This document shows positions 27,235 through 40,700 of a stretch of 64,000 nucleotides of DNA, piece after piece. Position 1 is the stretch's first letter, and every line of letters begins with the position of its first letter. The translations under genes and the position numbers were made by a program. The DNA is from Cardinalis cardinalis. Lineage: Eukaryota; Chordata; Aves; Passeriformes; Cardinalidae. Where the stretch lies: positions 4,131,758 through 4,195,757 of the forward strand of contig JACDOX010000007.1 in the NCBI GenBank assembly GCA_014549065.1, written 5' to 3'. Below the pieces are notes generated by a model. It was not told where the DNA came from and did no database searches. It saw only the letters and a list, made by a program, of their open reading frames with translations.

Positions 27235-27269
27235 AGTCCACCTACATCCTACCAGTCCACCTACATCCT
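27235..27269. repeat. Two-copy duplication, 19-bp period
   Basis: AGTCCACCTACATCCT occurs at 27235-27250 and again, identical, at 27254-27269. Confidence 0.9.
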
Positions 27270-27734
27270 GCATTTCTACCAGGAATCTAGGGATTTACAG
27301 GAAAAAAATAGCTCTATTCCTAAGACCCCAGTAACAGTGGAGCAGTTTCCACTCAGTAAAGTCATAATAACAATATCTGAGCCTTTTTTCCCCACTTCAC
27401 TGAGTAGAAGCAGAGAGAAATAATGCCTCACAAGAAAGAGATGGGGGACAGGGACCACAGCAAAGCATGGAAGAGGAAGATATGCAGCCAACAGGGTTAT
27501 CCTTCTGTTACTTTCAGCTTCCCATCCCCTGGGAAGAACACAAGTGACAGAGGCCAGGTAAGAAAATTATATTCAATGCTGCAGTAAGGGCTTGGTTTGC
27601 TTTTTTTCACAACTTGGTGGAGCCCCTATGTGCTTCACATAAGTTAAAAAAAGAAGAGATGGGAGGAACGTTGTCCATGTGGGAGAGAAGTGGGAAACAT
27701 GCTATGTAGAACAACTTTGAAATATTTCCTAGCA

Positions 27735-27787
27735 AGAATCAGAGGACTGCTAAAAAATGTTGCCAGAATCAGAGGACTGCTAAAAAA
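27735..27787. repeat. Two-copy duplication, 30-bp period
   Basis: A 23-bp core starting AGAATCAGAGGACTGC is present identically at 27735-27757 and 27765-27787, with 7 bases between. It produces a visible repeat (RIRGLLK) in one spurious reading frame. Confidence 0.9.
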
Positions 27788-29502
27788 ACAAGTAAGGCCA
27801 CCAAAAAGAAGAAGCATAGAAAAGGGAGTGTCTGATCTTGGGACAATGCTACTCAGAGCTGTAGAGTCTGCCCCTAATCAAGTCACTGAGTGAAAAGCAG
27901 CAAAAGCAGACTGCACAACACCAGGTGAAATCCCAGAAATTGTTAGATTGTGTGCTAGATGTGACTGAAAGACAGAATGACAAAAAAGGAAGAGGTTTCC
28001 TGAGGTCACATGGAGCAGAGATTAAAATCACTGTACTGTATAAAAAACCCCAACATATCCAGTATATATGTTACCAAGGAATACCAACAATAACTATCTC
28101 TGTTTGTGAGCAAAACCCTCTGTAGCCTCGGTATTGAAAGACATGTCTGGTCTTGTATTTCTCAACAAATGTCCCTGTTTACAGTTCCTACTGTGGACAC
28201 AAAAAAATTTTGTGTGAATCTGTGTTTGTGTGGAATTATCAGATGCACCAGCCCATGGAAGGACAAACATGGACAAGGTCAAAAGAAAATATTCTTTAGA
28301 ATAGCCTTTAAGCAGGCAGAGGAATTAGGCCTGATTTATGAATGTATTTTCACAATTCACTTGAAAATTTGTAATGTCTGTGCAGCCTGGCAAGAAAAAA
28401 AGGTGAGGGTAATGTGAAGGAATGCTTCTATTCCACTTTATTGTAAAATTATCCCATGTTACCTGCTCTAATCCCCTGAAAACAAATTAAATCCTCACTA
28501 AGCTGACTTTAAATCAATAGTTTCATTTAAGAATAGTGTGACTTAATAAAAATAAAAAACTAACTGGTCCAGCCAATTTAAGAGGGAAATAAATCATCGC
28601 CCAAGGAAAAAAGCAGATTTGACTTGTATATGGGCCACAGTTTTGTTGAGGGGCTAACCTGCTGTCTAAATTAACTTGGGATATATTACAAATCTCATCA
28701 GCCTCATTCAGAAATCTGCTCCACTGTACTAGGAAAGAAGATTGCCAAAAAACCAAACCCAAACAAAAAGCCAACCCCAAAAAAAAACCCTAACTGGAAA
28801 TGTTATGAAATGAAACAATATTTCTGAGAACACTTTGTAAATCATATAAGAAAACATGCCTTTGAATTGCCCTGAAACATCACCTCACACTCCAGCATCT
28901 CCCTTGTCTTACTTCTTTGGAGAGGATGTTTGGGAAGTAAAAAGGATGCTGTATTTGCAGCTAGGGCAAGAGCAAAACATTAGAAATGGGAGAGAAAGGA
29001 GCAGAGCAATGAACAGACAGGCAAGCTGCCAGCTGTTTAATCCATTCATACAGCAAAACTAGTTAAAATAAAAACTGAATAAATTATTTGTAAATCTATA
29101 GATTGAATTATCCCCGCAATCTTTGCAGCTTGGTGAAGATATTACTTCAACGTTATTAAGTGTGGACATATTTATCACTAATTTACCTTTTAAATGTTAT
29201 GAAACTTGCATAATAAAAGTCTTAAAGTTTCAGAAGACCAGAATATAAACAGAGGNCACAACAGAGTGGCTTACTCAAATAAGTGCAAGTTATGCATTGC
29301 AAGTCACTGACAGCAGGAGAATTTAATAATCCTGACTCCAGTTGAGTTATTCTAAGCATTCCCNGATGAATACCTTTCTCTGTCACCATGTTTCCAGGCA
29401 AGCCTTTGAAAAGTATCTTTTAAATAACCTGTGTAAGGGCACCCCACAAGTAGGCAACAAAGGACAGGACTGGCTTGTCCAGAAGCTCAGGAAATGCTTT
29501 AA

Positions 29503-30845
29503 CTATGCGCCTGTCTTGTAGCCCACTGTGATAATCTGTAGGAGCTGACAAGGTTTCTGGATTTGCCTTAAATACTTTGATAGTTGAGGAAAGGATTGTG
29601 GTGAATCTGTGAGCTTACAGACCTGGCTTAGAATACAGGACTTTTCCTGCAGCATTGCTTTAAATTTATCTGATTCATCCAAAACAATCCAAAAAGATGT
29701 TAATATCTCCATCTCGTTTTTTTCTTCCAACATTCGTGGGCCAGTAGGAATAAACACAAATGGTTCTAGTGATGAGAGCAGTAAGAAGTCATGGGATGAA
29801 TGGGNAAGAAGAGGAAGAGTTGGAAGCATGTGAAGGAACAGTGGCAGGGTATAGACTTTAACCTCTGTATTCTCCATGCTGTACCAACAGCACAGGCTTG
29901 CCAGCATTAGCAGGTCCAACATAAAACTACCTCACAGAAATGTTTCAGTGCAGAAGGAAAACAAATAGTAAGATGTCCAAGTTTATAAAAGTGGGGAAGC
30001 TTTTCTTTACTTACTTTCNTTCCTAACACAAACATTACCATAAAGAGCAATTATATTTAAAAAAAAAATGCTCAAGAGTGCCNAGGTTTTCAAGGAACTG
30101 GAAGAGATGGACTTTGAGGCCTCCAGAGGAAATAGGAGAGTATATTGCAGAGCAAAATGCTCCAAACTGCCCTGAACCTGCCTGACAGAATACTATATGA
30201 CTGTGTTTAACAGGTAGTTTGGAGTTGCAGTTATCCATATTTGTATTCCCCAGNAAGTGCTCCTAGGCTCTGCTATCCCACTGTGCTTTTGAGATATGAG
30301 ATCTTAAGGGGAGTTGGATCAAGTGGTGTCTCACAAGATCATCTGCACTGGGCCTTTTTTTCTCTTGGTTATAATTTTTCTTATCTTTTCTCGATTCTGA
30401 GCCTTCCTATTTATTTGTTATAGGGATAACCATCTGTGTTAGAACTAGAATGAAGGATTATTGTACATGTTACATTTGTATTTGATGGACTTGTTCTTGC
30501 TACATAAAAATACAGTATGCAGTTGCACACAGTGTCAGACTGAAAATACAGAAGTTAGCTTTCTTTCTGGCTTGGAATTATGTAAGGAGCTTTAAGATGA
30601 GCTTCATATTCCTGAATATTTATGGCTGCACTCTCCTGAGTGGGAAAGCTTTCACTATCCTCTAAACTTCTAATTTCTTTTATTTCCAAATTCCTTATGC
30701 TTTCCTTCATGCTAGCCAGAATTCTCCAGGAATTTGTGAAAAGTACAACCAAAGCTGCCCAACTCATTGGGTCATTCAGTTCCCACAAATTAGTGTTTTC
30801 AAAGCGTACTCTCCTTTTGGACTTCTCAACAATTTTTTTTTTTTA
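29503..30845 (-). other. Cluster of protein-like minus-strand open frames, unassigned
   Basis: Three minus-strand frames lie close together: about 139 codons at 29503-29922, 67 codons at 30035-30238 and about 95 open codons at 30555-30842 following an in-frame TAA. The last has a charged, fairly balanced composition and contains KRRVRF (30801-30818), which fits the RVxF docking pattern of protein phosphatase 1 partners; such short motifs also arise by chance. I see no convincing splice sites linking the frames and cannot name a family. A decayed gene or retrocopy is possible, and chance is at least as likely. Confidence 0.15.
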
Positions 30846-33800
30846 ATTCAGCATCTCCCAACCACAATTAGCACTCTCAGAAACTGACAATATCAGAAAT
30901 TAGTGGTATCTTTTTGAAAACTTTTCCCCAAGCCATAGGTCATGACATTTCTGTTTGCAAAGCCTTTCTGTCTTATTGGTCCTCCTCTGGTTTCAGAGAT
31001 GAACATTCAGCAAAAGGTGTNTATTTTGCATTTGCAAGGTATCTTCAAATCAACTGCTGCCTGTAGTAACTTGCAACTTAAATGTGCAAATTCCAGCCTG
31101 TTAAGGGGAGAAATGTGAAGAATGCAAATCAGGTCAGAATTGTACTGACAAAATGATAACACTGAGAAAGCACTTGTAAGATTGTGCAAAAGGTCCACAC
31201 CTTGAAGCTGAATTTTGAATATTTGCCCTTTAAATTCTATTATAAGTTTAAAGCAAACCTCCAGGTTTCTTAACATTCAGTTTTGACAAGTGAATAAATT
31301 ACTAAGAGAATATAATTCATTGGTTTAACAGAAAGGGAGAATAAGTTAGCATGTAAAGGCACTAGTAAATGATACATTACAGACACCATCATTGTGGTGC
31401 TCACATGATACTGTGCTGAGACAGAAGAATATTTATATTTTTTCCTGGAAAACAGACAAGGACACAGCTTCATTGGTTAAAAAGAAATAAATAAGTAATA
31501 ATAATGAACTAATGTAGTGAACATACCACATGCACATATGGCATATACACTGCATAGGGAAAAGAAGGAAATAATTACATTTTAAAACCAAAGTGGTGCT
31601 AGAATCTTTACTTTGTGACTTTGTGCTTAAAGGTTTTTTTNTTTTAAAATTCTAGGGTCCCATTATTAGCAAAAGTATTTGCAACCCAAAATAAAATTGT
31701 GATTTTAACAATAAATAAAATATGNTTTAATAAAACAGGGTTCACATATCTGAGGTCACTCCATCTTCCTGGATTCAATCTACTGGTCAGACTTTCAGAT
31801 TGCACTTGGCTGTAACAACCAGTACATAACAACCAGTTGATAGCACTGCTATTAATTTCAGAGTGCTTCATAAATTAGATTTTGTAATCTGTTTGCTTTT
31901 ACATTTTAATGTCCTTGGCACCTAAATGCACCATCACATTAGTTTTTAATCTGGATAACATAAACTAAAAATGCTCAGACNTTCCAGATCACCTGGATAA
32001 TGAGAAAATAGAAATACTCATTCAGACTTCTGGAGATGAAATTGCAAGAGTTGCAAATTTCTGAGAAGCTCTGGCACAATCTGAGGATGTGTTTAGCTAG
32101 TGCAGGCCACTGTGCATCCCTGCAGAGGGATGTTCCCCCTGCAGGTGCTCAGCTCAGGAAGGGTTGTGGAGTGACTGCAGAAACCCAGACGCCCATTCCC
32201 ACAACAGAGAGTTCCTTGTNTTACTTGTACATGCCTAATGCATTTGAGCTAAACTTACAGCCTGCAAATAGCTTCTCCTGAGAGACCCACATTTGGGGGG
32301 CTATGCAAAGTTTTTCCTTTATAAGGGTGTTTGTTGTTATTTGAAATGAACAAATTCTCTAAATCTTCAATTAGTTCCTTCCTTTCATTTTTGTTTGTGG
32401 AATCACAATAAATATCTGGGGTTCCAGATTGTTTTTGCCCATTATTCCCCCCTATCATTGCCCATCATATAGCTTACTATACGTGAAAACTTACCAAGAG
32501 ACCAAACAAAGAACTATAAATCTTTCTAGCTCATGGTAATCTCATGCATTCCTGGCTCCCAGCTGATCTATCAAGAGGTCATTTGGTTGAAAGCCAACTT
32601 GCCAGACCTCCTTCTCTTGTCACTGTTTTAATTTCCTCTTTTGCTTGCTTTATTCTCAGTACTGGTACATTTTAAAAGAAATAGCATTTGCATCTTTACA
32701 AGGAATGCCATTTTAAATCAGACATTCTTGGGCAACAACAAAAAAGACCCTCTGTCTCTGAGGATGTGTCTTGACAACTTGGTTTTAGTGTTAGGGAACA
32801 CATATCACTTTGTTCAGTTCTGTACAAGCAGATACTTTCAGACTACTATTTAAAACTACCCCAAGNAAAAGAAAAAAAGAGAAAAAAAGCAAAGGGAACA
32901 CAAATCATTGGCTACTTATCCCAAGCCTGGATACTTACTGTAGACAGCNGTCTTCTCCCTGTCTGATGACAGAAGTATTTTAAACACACAAGCAATATCT
33001 TCTCCTGGAGATTTGTGTATAGTCTGACACACAGAGNATCAGACACAGGATGGGGGGCAGCAGTCTTCCAACATTGCAAAGGACAAACTTCTTGCCTGGC
33101 TGGTTTTCTTTTAGCCTTTATAAGTGAGANGCACATCTTGGCCATGATTGATCTAACAGTCTGGTTTTGGCTTTCTAGTCCTTGGTCTCTTTCCCAAGCT
33201 GGCTGTTGACAGACCATGGAGTATTACACATGGGTTTTAATCTTCAGGAAACATAAAGCATATGTAGCTGGCTCCAAATCACCAGCTCTCCCATACCACA
33301 GAAAAGGAAAGATGGGGTTTCGGGGAAGGGCTAGAGTACAGAGGGCTTGGAGTAGTGGAAGCTTAAGTGGAATACAGAGTATTCTGTATAACCATATAAC
33401 CCCAGCTACTGCCATGGTCCAAGTGAGACAGAGACAATTAAAATTATTTGACCAATGTTTCAGCTATTTGAAGCTAGATCAGGAGCTCCTTGGCCTCTAA
33501 AATATCAGAAAGATTTAAAAAATGTAGCATAGTGTCATCTCTCCCTCTCTTCAACTGCAGGTATTTCAATTTACACTCAGCTGGTGCGTTCAATCTAATA
33601 TCATGTTTCATTCTTACCTGAGATGCAGTTGGAAATCAAAACAGTCCTTCAGGCAGAAAAAAAGGGAGAACTTTTCCACAAATGATGTCACTTCTTTCTC
33701 TCCTCTCTCAGCATTTGTTCCTGCTGTTCTTCTTTGTGGTGAAGGAAAAAAGCCCTAAAAACTCATTTGATTTGCTGCCAGTCAGAGGATGGCAATGCTC

Positions 33801-35444
33801 TAATTTGATCACATTCAACCCCAAATTCGNGTGATGTGAGTTGAATCCTGTCCCAGATTCTGCAGCTCAGGCCTTTTCTAGACTACAACTCTCTCCAGCC
33901 AACAGTGCCACAGCCCAGGGTCAGTAGCACTACCAGCCCAGCAAAGACCACTGTCGCCTCCTTTGACAGGCTCACAAAACAGGGACTCTTTAGCAAGTTA
34001 CTTAGGAATTTCCCTGTATCTAGGCCAGCCTTTGACAGAAGAATTGCCTGTGGATATTTGCATCGGTCACAACACATTCCACAATATAATCCAGCAACTG
34101 GCCCAGACTTTCTGATCTAATTACAGAGTAATCCTGGCTCCTGCAAAATCCATGTCCTTTCTCTGTCAGCAACTCAACAGGTGAGGAACAACCTCGCTGA
34201 TCGAGTTAGGACTCTGTCCTACTGTTATTTGATAGCTTTGGGGGGCAGGGGGAAGAGGGGGAATGCTAATAGTTTATAAGAGCATTCCTGGAAGAAGGAG
34301 CCAGGAAAGAAGAGATTGGTGGGAGTGTCAGAGCATTGTCAGACCAACTACACGAAGAATAGGATTTCATACCTCCAGCCAGCAAACACATCCTAAGACT
34401 TTTCCACCCTCATATCTTTATATTATAGTATTATTGCTCTTTATAGTTTAGTAAGTTTCCCTATTGTTGTGACATATGACAGCAGCACCTGTGTTGGTGG
34501 ATGAAGCAAAGTGGGAACAATGCCTTGTTTTCTGTAACAAATAGCTGTCAATTCCAGATTGACAATTTCTACTTAAGATAATTTACAAAAGGAAAGGTAA
34601 AACACCCTCTCCTGGGGTATTATGAAAAGAAATAACAAAACATTTGATATATGCTTTTACAAATGGAACAAAACCTAAAGCTTTATATTAANAGCATAAA
34701 AGAAAATAATTGAATGAAAAAAAATTTACATATGATCTGATTGACAGTTGCTACAAAAAAAAGAAAAAACTATATCTATGCATATATTCTTACCTGCCAC
34801 CCTNTTCTTCTAAGTTCTTCTAAGCCTTCTGATGTTTACATTCTTGGAACGAACTTTNTCATGCACTTTCCTGTAAATACTTATTGTTTTGCATTTTTTT
34901 CTGGAGGAGGAGAAATTTGATGAACTGTTAGTTTGTCCAGTGTCATTGGAGAGGTGGCACNGTCATCCTCNAATCCACTGTCACTTTTGGAAATCTATAA
35001 ATGTTGGAGTCAGAAATTAAANTACCCTTCTTTTTACCTTGGAGATTCCAGTGTCCACGTCATTTTATTTCGTGTCCTNTAGTGACACTTACCTATGAAA
35101 CAAATGTATTCATTTGGAATCTGGGTGAAAATCTTTCTCTTTCTCCTCTGGACTGACCTTAAGGAGCCACAAACCACTCCAAANGCCATGATCTGTAGGT
35201 GATGAAAATGGCTTTGGCCTCCAGGACCAAGATTCACTCGCTCACTGAATGCAAGGCCATACATGTGGTTTCTATCACTGCAGNCAGCATGTTTGTAGCA
35301 TTTACCAGAGCAGAGCAAAATCTCTCANAGAAAGGCCTGGATACTCTTTGCAAGGGACTGATTTAGCAGCGCCCTCCTTCTTTTTGCTGCTTTTGGGGAG
35401 TTGGTGATGGAGTTTGGCTTTCTCAGGGTGCTGACCACCCTCAA
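30846..35444. other. Gene-free unique sequence
   Basis: AT-rich and CpG-poor, with short A- or T-runs and no recognisable exon or transposon. A 10-bp direct duplication of TTCTTCTAAG lies at 34805-34824. Frames such as 31007-31276 minus and 32912-33217 minus are Leu- or Lys-rich, contain N bases or lack any known domain. Confidence 0.5.
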
Positions 35445-35720
35445 TTGGACCCAAACAAGGAAAAAACATGGCGTGTCTTCCTCCAAGCGCCCTGTCTTGG
35501 GCAGCAGCATGCAGAGGGTGCTCTGAGAGAGGGAATGAGCCCCTTTCCCTGCTGCCATCTGTGCCCAGCACCACGCGCAGCGCGGCAGCCCCGGAGCCCG
35601 CAGGAGCGCGCCGTGCCTAATGGACACATTAGTGGGAGGCCGTGCCTGCTGGAATANGGGCAGACAGACGGCGTGCTCCGGGAACGTGTTCCCTTAAACA
35701 CCTCACTTCCCTATTCCCCA
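35445..35720. promoter_or_regulatory. Small CpG-bearing GC-rich patch
   Basis: About 35560-35660 is distinctly GC-rich and CpG-rich (ACCACGCGCAGCGCGGCAGC, GGAGCGCGCCGTG), unlike the surroundings. It overlaps open frames on both strands in several phases, the usual effect of GC content. Within it, CTAATG at 35617-35622 and CATTAG at 35627-35632 form an inverted pair of TAAT cores, a layout able to bind homeodomain dimers. The patch is too small for a typical promoter CpG island; a regulatory element or small alternative promoter are both possible. Confidence 0.3.
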
Positions 35721-38700
35721 CCTTCAGCAACTCACAAAATGGGACTTCATTAATGTTGTTCTAGACAAAGAGCGGCAGAGAAATGTAACGTTAAAAAAAA
35801 AAGCCTATATTTTTAAATTGAGAGAGACCAATTACAAAAGCTATAAACACTTTAATCATTTCTCTGAACATGTGGAAATACAGACATTGGGAACCTTTTT
35901 CATAGGAAATGCTGAAATCCTTTTCTTAATGGCACATTTTCTTAATGGCTTTACAGTTTCTCAGTTCATTCCAAAGGGCTGTTATTTGTTATGTGGACAT
36001 AAGTTTAGATTATGGTTTAGAATGCTGAGAGATGTTTGAAAGAATTATCTTGTGGATAGTGGCAGCCACTTTTGCGTTGCCTTCTGTTCTTGCTTTGAAA
36101 TATATGGGAGTGGAGATACAAGGAGGTGGAATGTCTGTGTGCTNAATATTCCTCATAAAAATGAGGGGTGAAATCCTGTCCCGAGTCAAATCAAGAACAT
36201 ATCTGGTATTTCTTCGTCTTCCAGATTTTTCCAGGTATTTTACTTTATTAAGTACTAAAAGTTTATTAAAAAGCATGTATCTATTATTTGCAAGTAGTTA
36301 TTTTTACCTTATGCCAGGAATCTTNGATCTTTGGGGGCATAACAATGATTGCAAGACTGAAAGAAAAAATAAAGAACAAAAATGTGTTGGATAAAAAGAA
36401 GTCATGACGGGGGCTTTGCAGATGATGAAGTCAGAAAATTAGAAAACATTGATAATTTCTGGAGACATAGTACTCTTTCTAAAAGATTAAATGTGGGCTA
36501 CATGAGTGTCTTAGAATAATATGGAGGTCTTGGATGAAATCCCAGCGTTGTTGAATACAATGGGAATTTTTCTTTTTGCTGTAACAAAATCAAGTTTTCA
36601 TTTGTCCCTCACTTTAAAACCATGTGGAGGCACACTGGAATTTCTCCTTTGGACACAAATCTTGTCAGATTTAGACATTCTCACTCCTTTCCTGTCCTGC
36701 ACTCTGCTCCAGGTCTTCCAAAGCTCCAAGCCTGAGTTCCTTCACAACTCAAGTATCTCACAGAAGGGAATTCTCGCCCTAAGTCAGAGACTGAACTGAT
36801 TCCCCAAACACCTAATTTATACCAATTGCATTGAATAACTATCAACACCCCTCTACCCTTGGTAACAAGCCCATTCCAGTGACTCTGAGCACTTATACAG
36901 ACTTGGGAAATTCTGAATGAAACTTTTGGGAGGTCCAGAAATAANCCTATGTTAAAATCCTCTTGTCCATATTTAAGTCTTGCTGGAAACTAGAGCGTTT
37001 AGGGATCTCTGGGAAAGAAAAAATTAAAAAATGAAATATCAATGGCACATTTGATGGTTAAATCAGCCTCAATGTCTGGATTTGCCCTTACTTCAAAGCA
37101 AGTAGGGATTGCTAACACAATGCCACACTGTGCTTATGTGAAGTGAGAACTGCAGCTCCTTGGAAGCNTTTGAGCTCAATTGGGTGTCAGCCTTCACCAT
37201 CCTCTGTTCTGATTTCCATCTTACTGAAAGGAGAAGGGATGCGATTGCCAGCAAATCCTACGTGTTTCTAGTTCTTAGCCCTATGAACATAACCTCTAGG
37301 ACATTATTGTGTGGTTACAGATATTTTGCTTCTGTTTGTTGATGTAAAGGAATAGTCTGGATCATTGATCTGATGTCTTCCATCACAAATCCACATATTC
37401 CACTAACACCTCTTCAAAATGACAAGGTTTGATGTGATCACTGGGATATGTCCTGTGAGGCACCACCACTTGGTCCAAACCACAGACAGTAGAGTTCAGC
37501 TGATGTGGGCACAAATCCATTAAAAATTTTGTGGGTTTTGGCCCTTACTACTGTGTCTGATTTCACAAGTAACAAAGAGTTTTAGTTGATGAAACACTAA
37601 AATCTGTAACTTTCATATTTTCCCCCACCACTACACTCACTCACTGGAAGTCCGCCTGGCATTTGGAAGACAGCAACACACTCTCCATATTACCGAGTAT
37701 TGTGGAAGACCATATCCCATTGCTTTTTGTGTTTTGATTAAAGTCTCACATTACCTATTCTACTTGCAGACTATAGTCCTTACAGGACTTATTCTAAGCA
37801 GAGGTAGGTGCAAATTGCCTCCCCATCTGCATCATGGATTGCTGCTCACCACATGCAGGCTTTCTACATGCCCAGTCATCTCAATTACAGTGTTGACAGG
37901 GCAAACATTACCCAAAAATTTTAGGATAATTCATGTAATTTGTGCAATTAATCTGCAGTTTACACAGTGCACAAAAGTGTTGGAATGGTCTCACTTGTTA
38001 GAGGACAGCAGATAAATTCCCCAAATGTCAACNTCTAAAGAACATATTCAAACAATGACGTTGCTCTTCGTCTCTGGGGGTGAAGACTGAGCCTGGAAAC
38101 CAGATGTCCACCATGCTTTACACCCAGAGAAAGAGAAGGCGTGTGCTCGTGTGCATGTTTGCCCAAGCATGTATGTGTGGTGGGGGGAGAGAGAGGAGGA
38201 GAGAAAACCTTGAAAAGGAAGAAATCTTCCTCTCTTTTAAGGAAAAAAAAATTTGAGAGTGTGCCTCACAGTGAATAAAGCACACTTATAATATGGTGAA
38301 TTTGCCCTCCTAATTTAGCACAAATGATTCCTGTATTTTAATCCCAACCTGTATAGCAGAATGTTTCAATGACTTTTCTTAGCTGCTTGAAACAAGCTGG
38401 GAGGTCTGCAAAATTTCATGTTGTAGTTCTTCCCAAAAAATTTGAAGTTGGATTGCACATTGCAGCTGTGTGATGCACATCTTAACAATTATAACTAGTG
38501 CAATAGAAACTACTTCAACACAATGTNTAAATGGTGCCTGAAGAGCCAAAANCTTCCTCTTAGGCATTCAGATAGCCTGGGAATCTCTGTGAAAAATAGT
38601 GACTGGAGCAGCATGCAACTCATGGAGAAGTTACAGGGAGTTCTCAACAGTGGATATTTGATGGATACTGCTTGGAGACAGAAGGGGGTTCGATGGATGT

Positions 38701-40439
38701 GGGATAGGGGAAGATTCTCATGACATCCTGCCCCGTGGTTGCAACACCAGTCATAGTTAGGTGCATGAAAGCCTGTGCAAGACAATTGACTATTAAATAT
38801 TTGTATGAACACNAATACCCATGCTCAGTCTGCCTCTCAAAGCTGAGGAGAGCACCTGGCATCTTCCAGGAAATGACTGGCATGATCTCATGCACCAGAT
38901 TCAACAAATTCATGCTTCCTACCTGAGGAATAATGAAAGGCAGAAGGACCTTTATGCAGAAAACGGAATGTGCACCACTCCCATAGTAAGACTGAAGCAG
39001 CAATTGGACTCTCAAGAGGGCCTGTAGCTCTGGGACTTCGGTGAACATCTAGAAATGCTGTGCACAGCCCAGAGACGACTTTGTCAATATACAAGAGTAG
39101 AACACAGAGCTCCTCATGTCCAAGAAATCTCCATAGCCATCAATAAGATTAGATAGCTTTATTGCTTTCATTAGCCAGTGTCAGATTTTTATGCCAGCTG
39201 AGGCACAGGTAAAGAAAGGATTGGCTCCCTTAAGATATAGTGCTCATGTGATTAGCCTTTCCACCCAGCCCAGCACAAGATGCCTTATGTATTTACATGA
39301 CTGTCTTATAGTACTGCTCAGACATCACAAAACCTGTAATTTATTTCTTCCCTGTAATGTCTCTAAAAGGCAGGGAAGTGCCATTACACCCATCTCACAA
39401 ATAAGGAAAAAAAAATCACTGAGGAGCTCAGCAGACAGCATCACCCCAGAAATTCACCCAGGATGAGAGAGGGTGCTAGAGTCCCTCCTAACAGACTGGC
39501 CAAGCCTATTTCTTCTTGACATCTGTGTGTGATTTGCTAATATTCTCAGAAGAGCAGATGTTACAACAGCCTTCCCTCCCACCAGTTCGCAAGCATGCTG
39601 GGAGGCCCTTCCACTTTGAAGGTTTCAGGTCACATTTAGCCTAAATCCATCTTTTTGCAATCAAACAGAGAAACACCTGTCAGTTTTGGGGAGCACACTT
39701 CAGCTTTAGGAGGTGAGGGACACTGAATATGGAGAGAAGAACAAAAGAACATCTGCTGGTGCTCACCCCAGGGCAGGAGATCAAAGATCACCCTTTTTCA
39801 AAGGTGGTCATACTGTCCAGGAACATAAAACAAAAGACAAACTGTTATTGATAAGTAGATTCTATCACTCCATAGACCCCTAACAACAAAGGAAATATTT
39901 ATTTACATTTTCTGTATCTCTTTACATATTGCTTCTTCCCTCTCTCAGCCCCTGTCTTTTGACTTCGATTTGCTTATTGTTCTTTTCCACNAGTGTATTC
40001 CTTACACTTTGGATTCTGGTTTATGTTCAAGTTTTTGTTTTACTAGAAATGCAATATCCTGGTGGAATTAAAACCCAAATTGGATTTAGAGTACTGCTTA
40101 ATTTGAGCTCCGGTATCCCAGATGTTGGTTAGGTGCTTTGAATACTGTAAAATCTAATAATATTTTTCACCTAAAAAAGAGCCATTAACATAATGCTAGG
40201 AATGAGATGTGCTGAGAGCCAATGGAAGCCAAAAGAAANCTGAGTAAATGTTGAGAAAGTGCTTTTTCTCCTCTCAATTCCCATCCTCTCCCTGGGCTTT
40301 AGGTACTGCAGCACATGTGGAGGGCCCTTGTAACACTAGGAAATGCTATACAGTTGTGGCTTCACAGAACAAAACAAATTGTCTTACCTCCTCTAATATT
40401 TAATCCAGATTTGTAGCTTCCCAGNGCTCCACTGTAAAA
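35721..40439. other. Gene-free unique sequence
   Basis: No certain features. A 134-codon minus-strand frame at 38644-39048, with shorter overlapping frames on both strands, is described under findings. The region is otherwise AT-rich with scattered homopolymers, such as an A9 run near 38245, and no recognisable transposon. Confidence 0.5.
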
Positions 40440-40700
40440 TCACCCAGTGTGGCAGGGTCCTTCGATAGCGCGGGAGTGCCAAGCCTCAAGGTGGCTGAGC
40501 CGAGGGTTATGTTTCAATTTGGCAGTGGAACACCGTTTCCATAGACAAATTAACATTGTTTCATTTCATTTTGACACCATAATGTCTTTTCCATAGACCT
40601 GCACTGACATTGTCGTGAAATCATTGCATCCCAATCAAGTGAATGGGAAATTAGCACCGTGACACAAAACATACTGAGAAAGTAACCACAGCTTAGTTTA
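40440..40700. promoter_or_regulatory. Candidate conserved non-coding element with internal duplication
   Basis: A block of balanced composition retaining CpG (TTCGATAGCGCGGGAG, GCCGAGGG, CACCGT, TGTCGTGA). The undecamer TTTCCATAGAC occurs at 40536-40546 and 40588-40598, each followed after 6-8 bases by ACATTGT and then a related TTTCATTTCAT / CGTGAAATCAT segment. This implies an old tandem duplication of about 52-54 bp. There is no open frame of note. Function is inferred from composition only. Confidence 0.3.

Larger units (their letters stand above)
23991..29500. other. Gene-free unique sequence
   Basis: No exon, RNA gene or transposon is recognisable. T-rich and A-rich runs occur near 24920, 25050, 26590-26640 and 27050. 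Two small tandem duplications near 27.25 and 27.75 kb are listed separately. The 141-codon plus-strand frame at 24440-24865 contains an N and has no domain I know. Confidence 0.5.
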
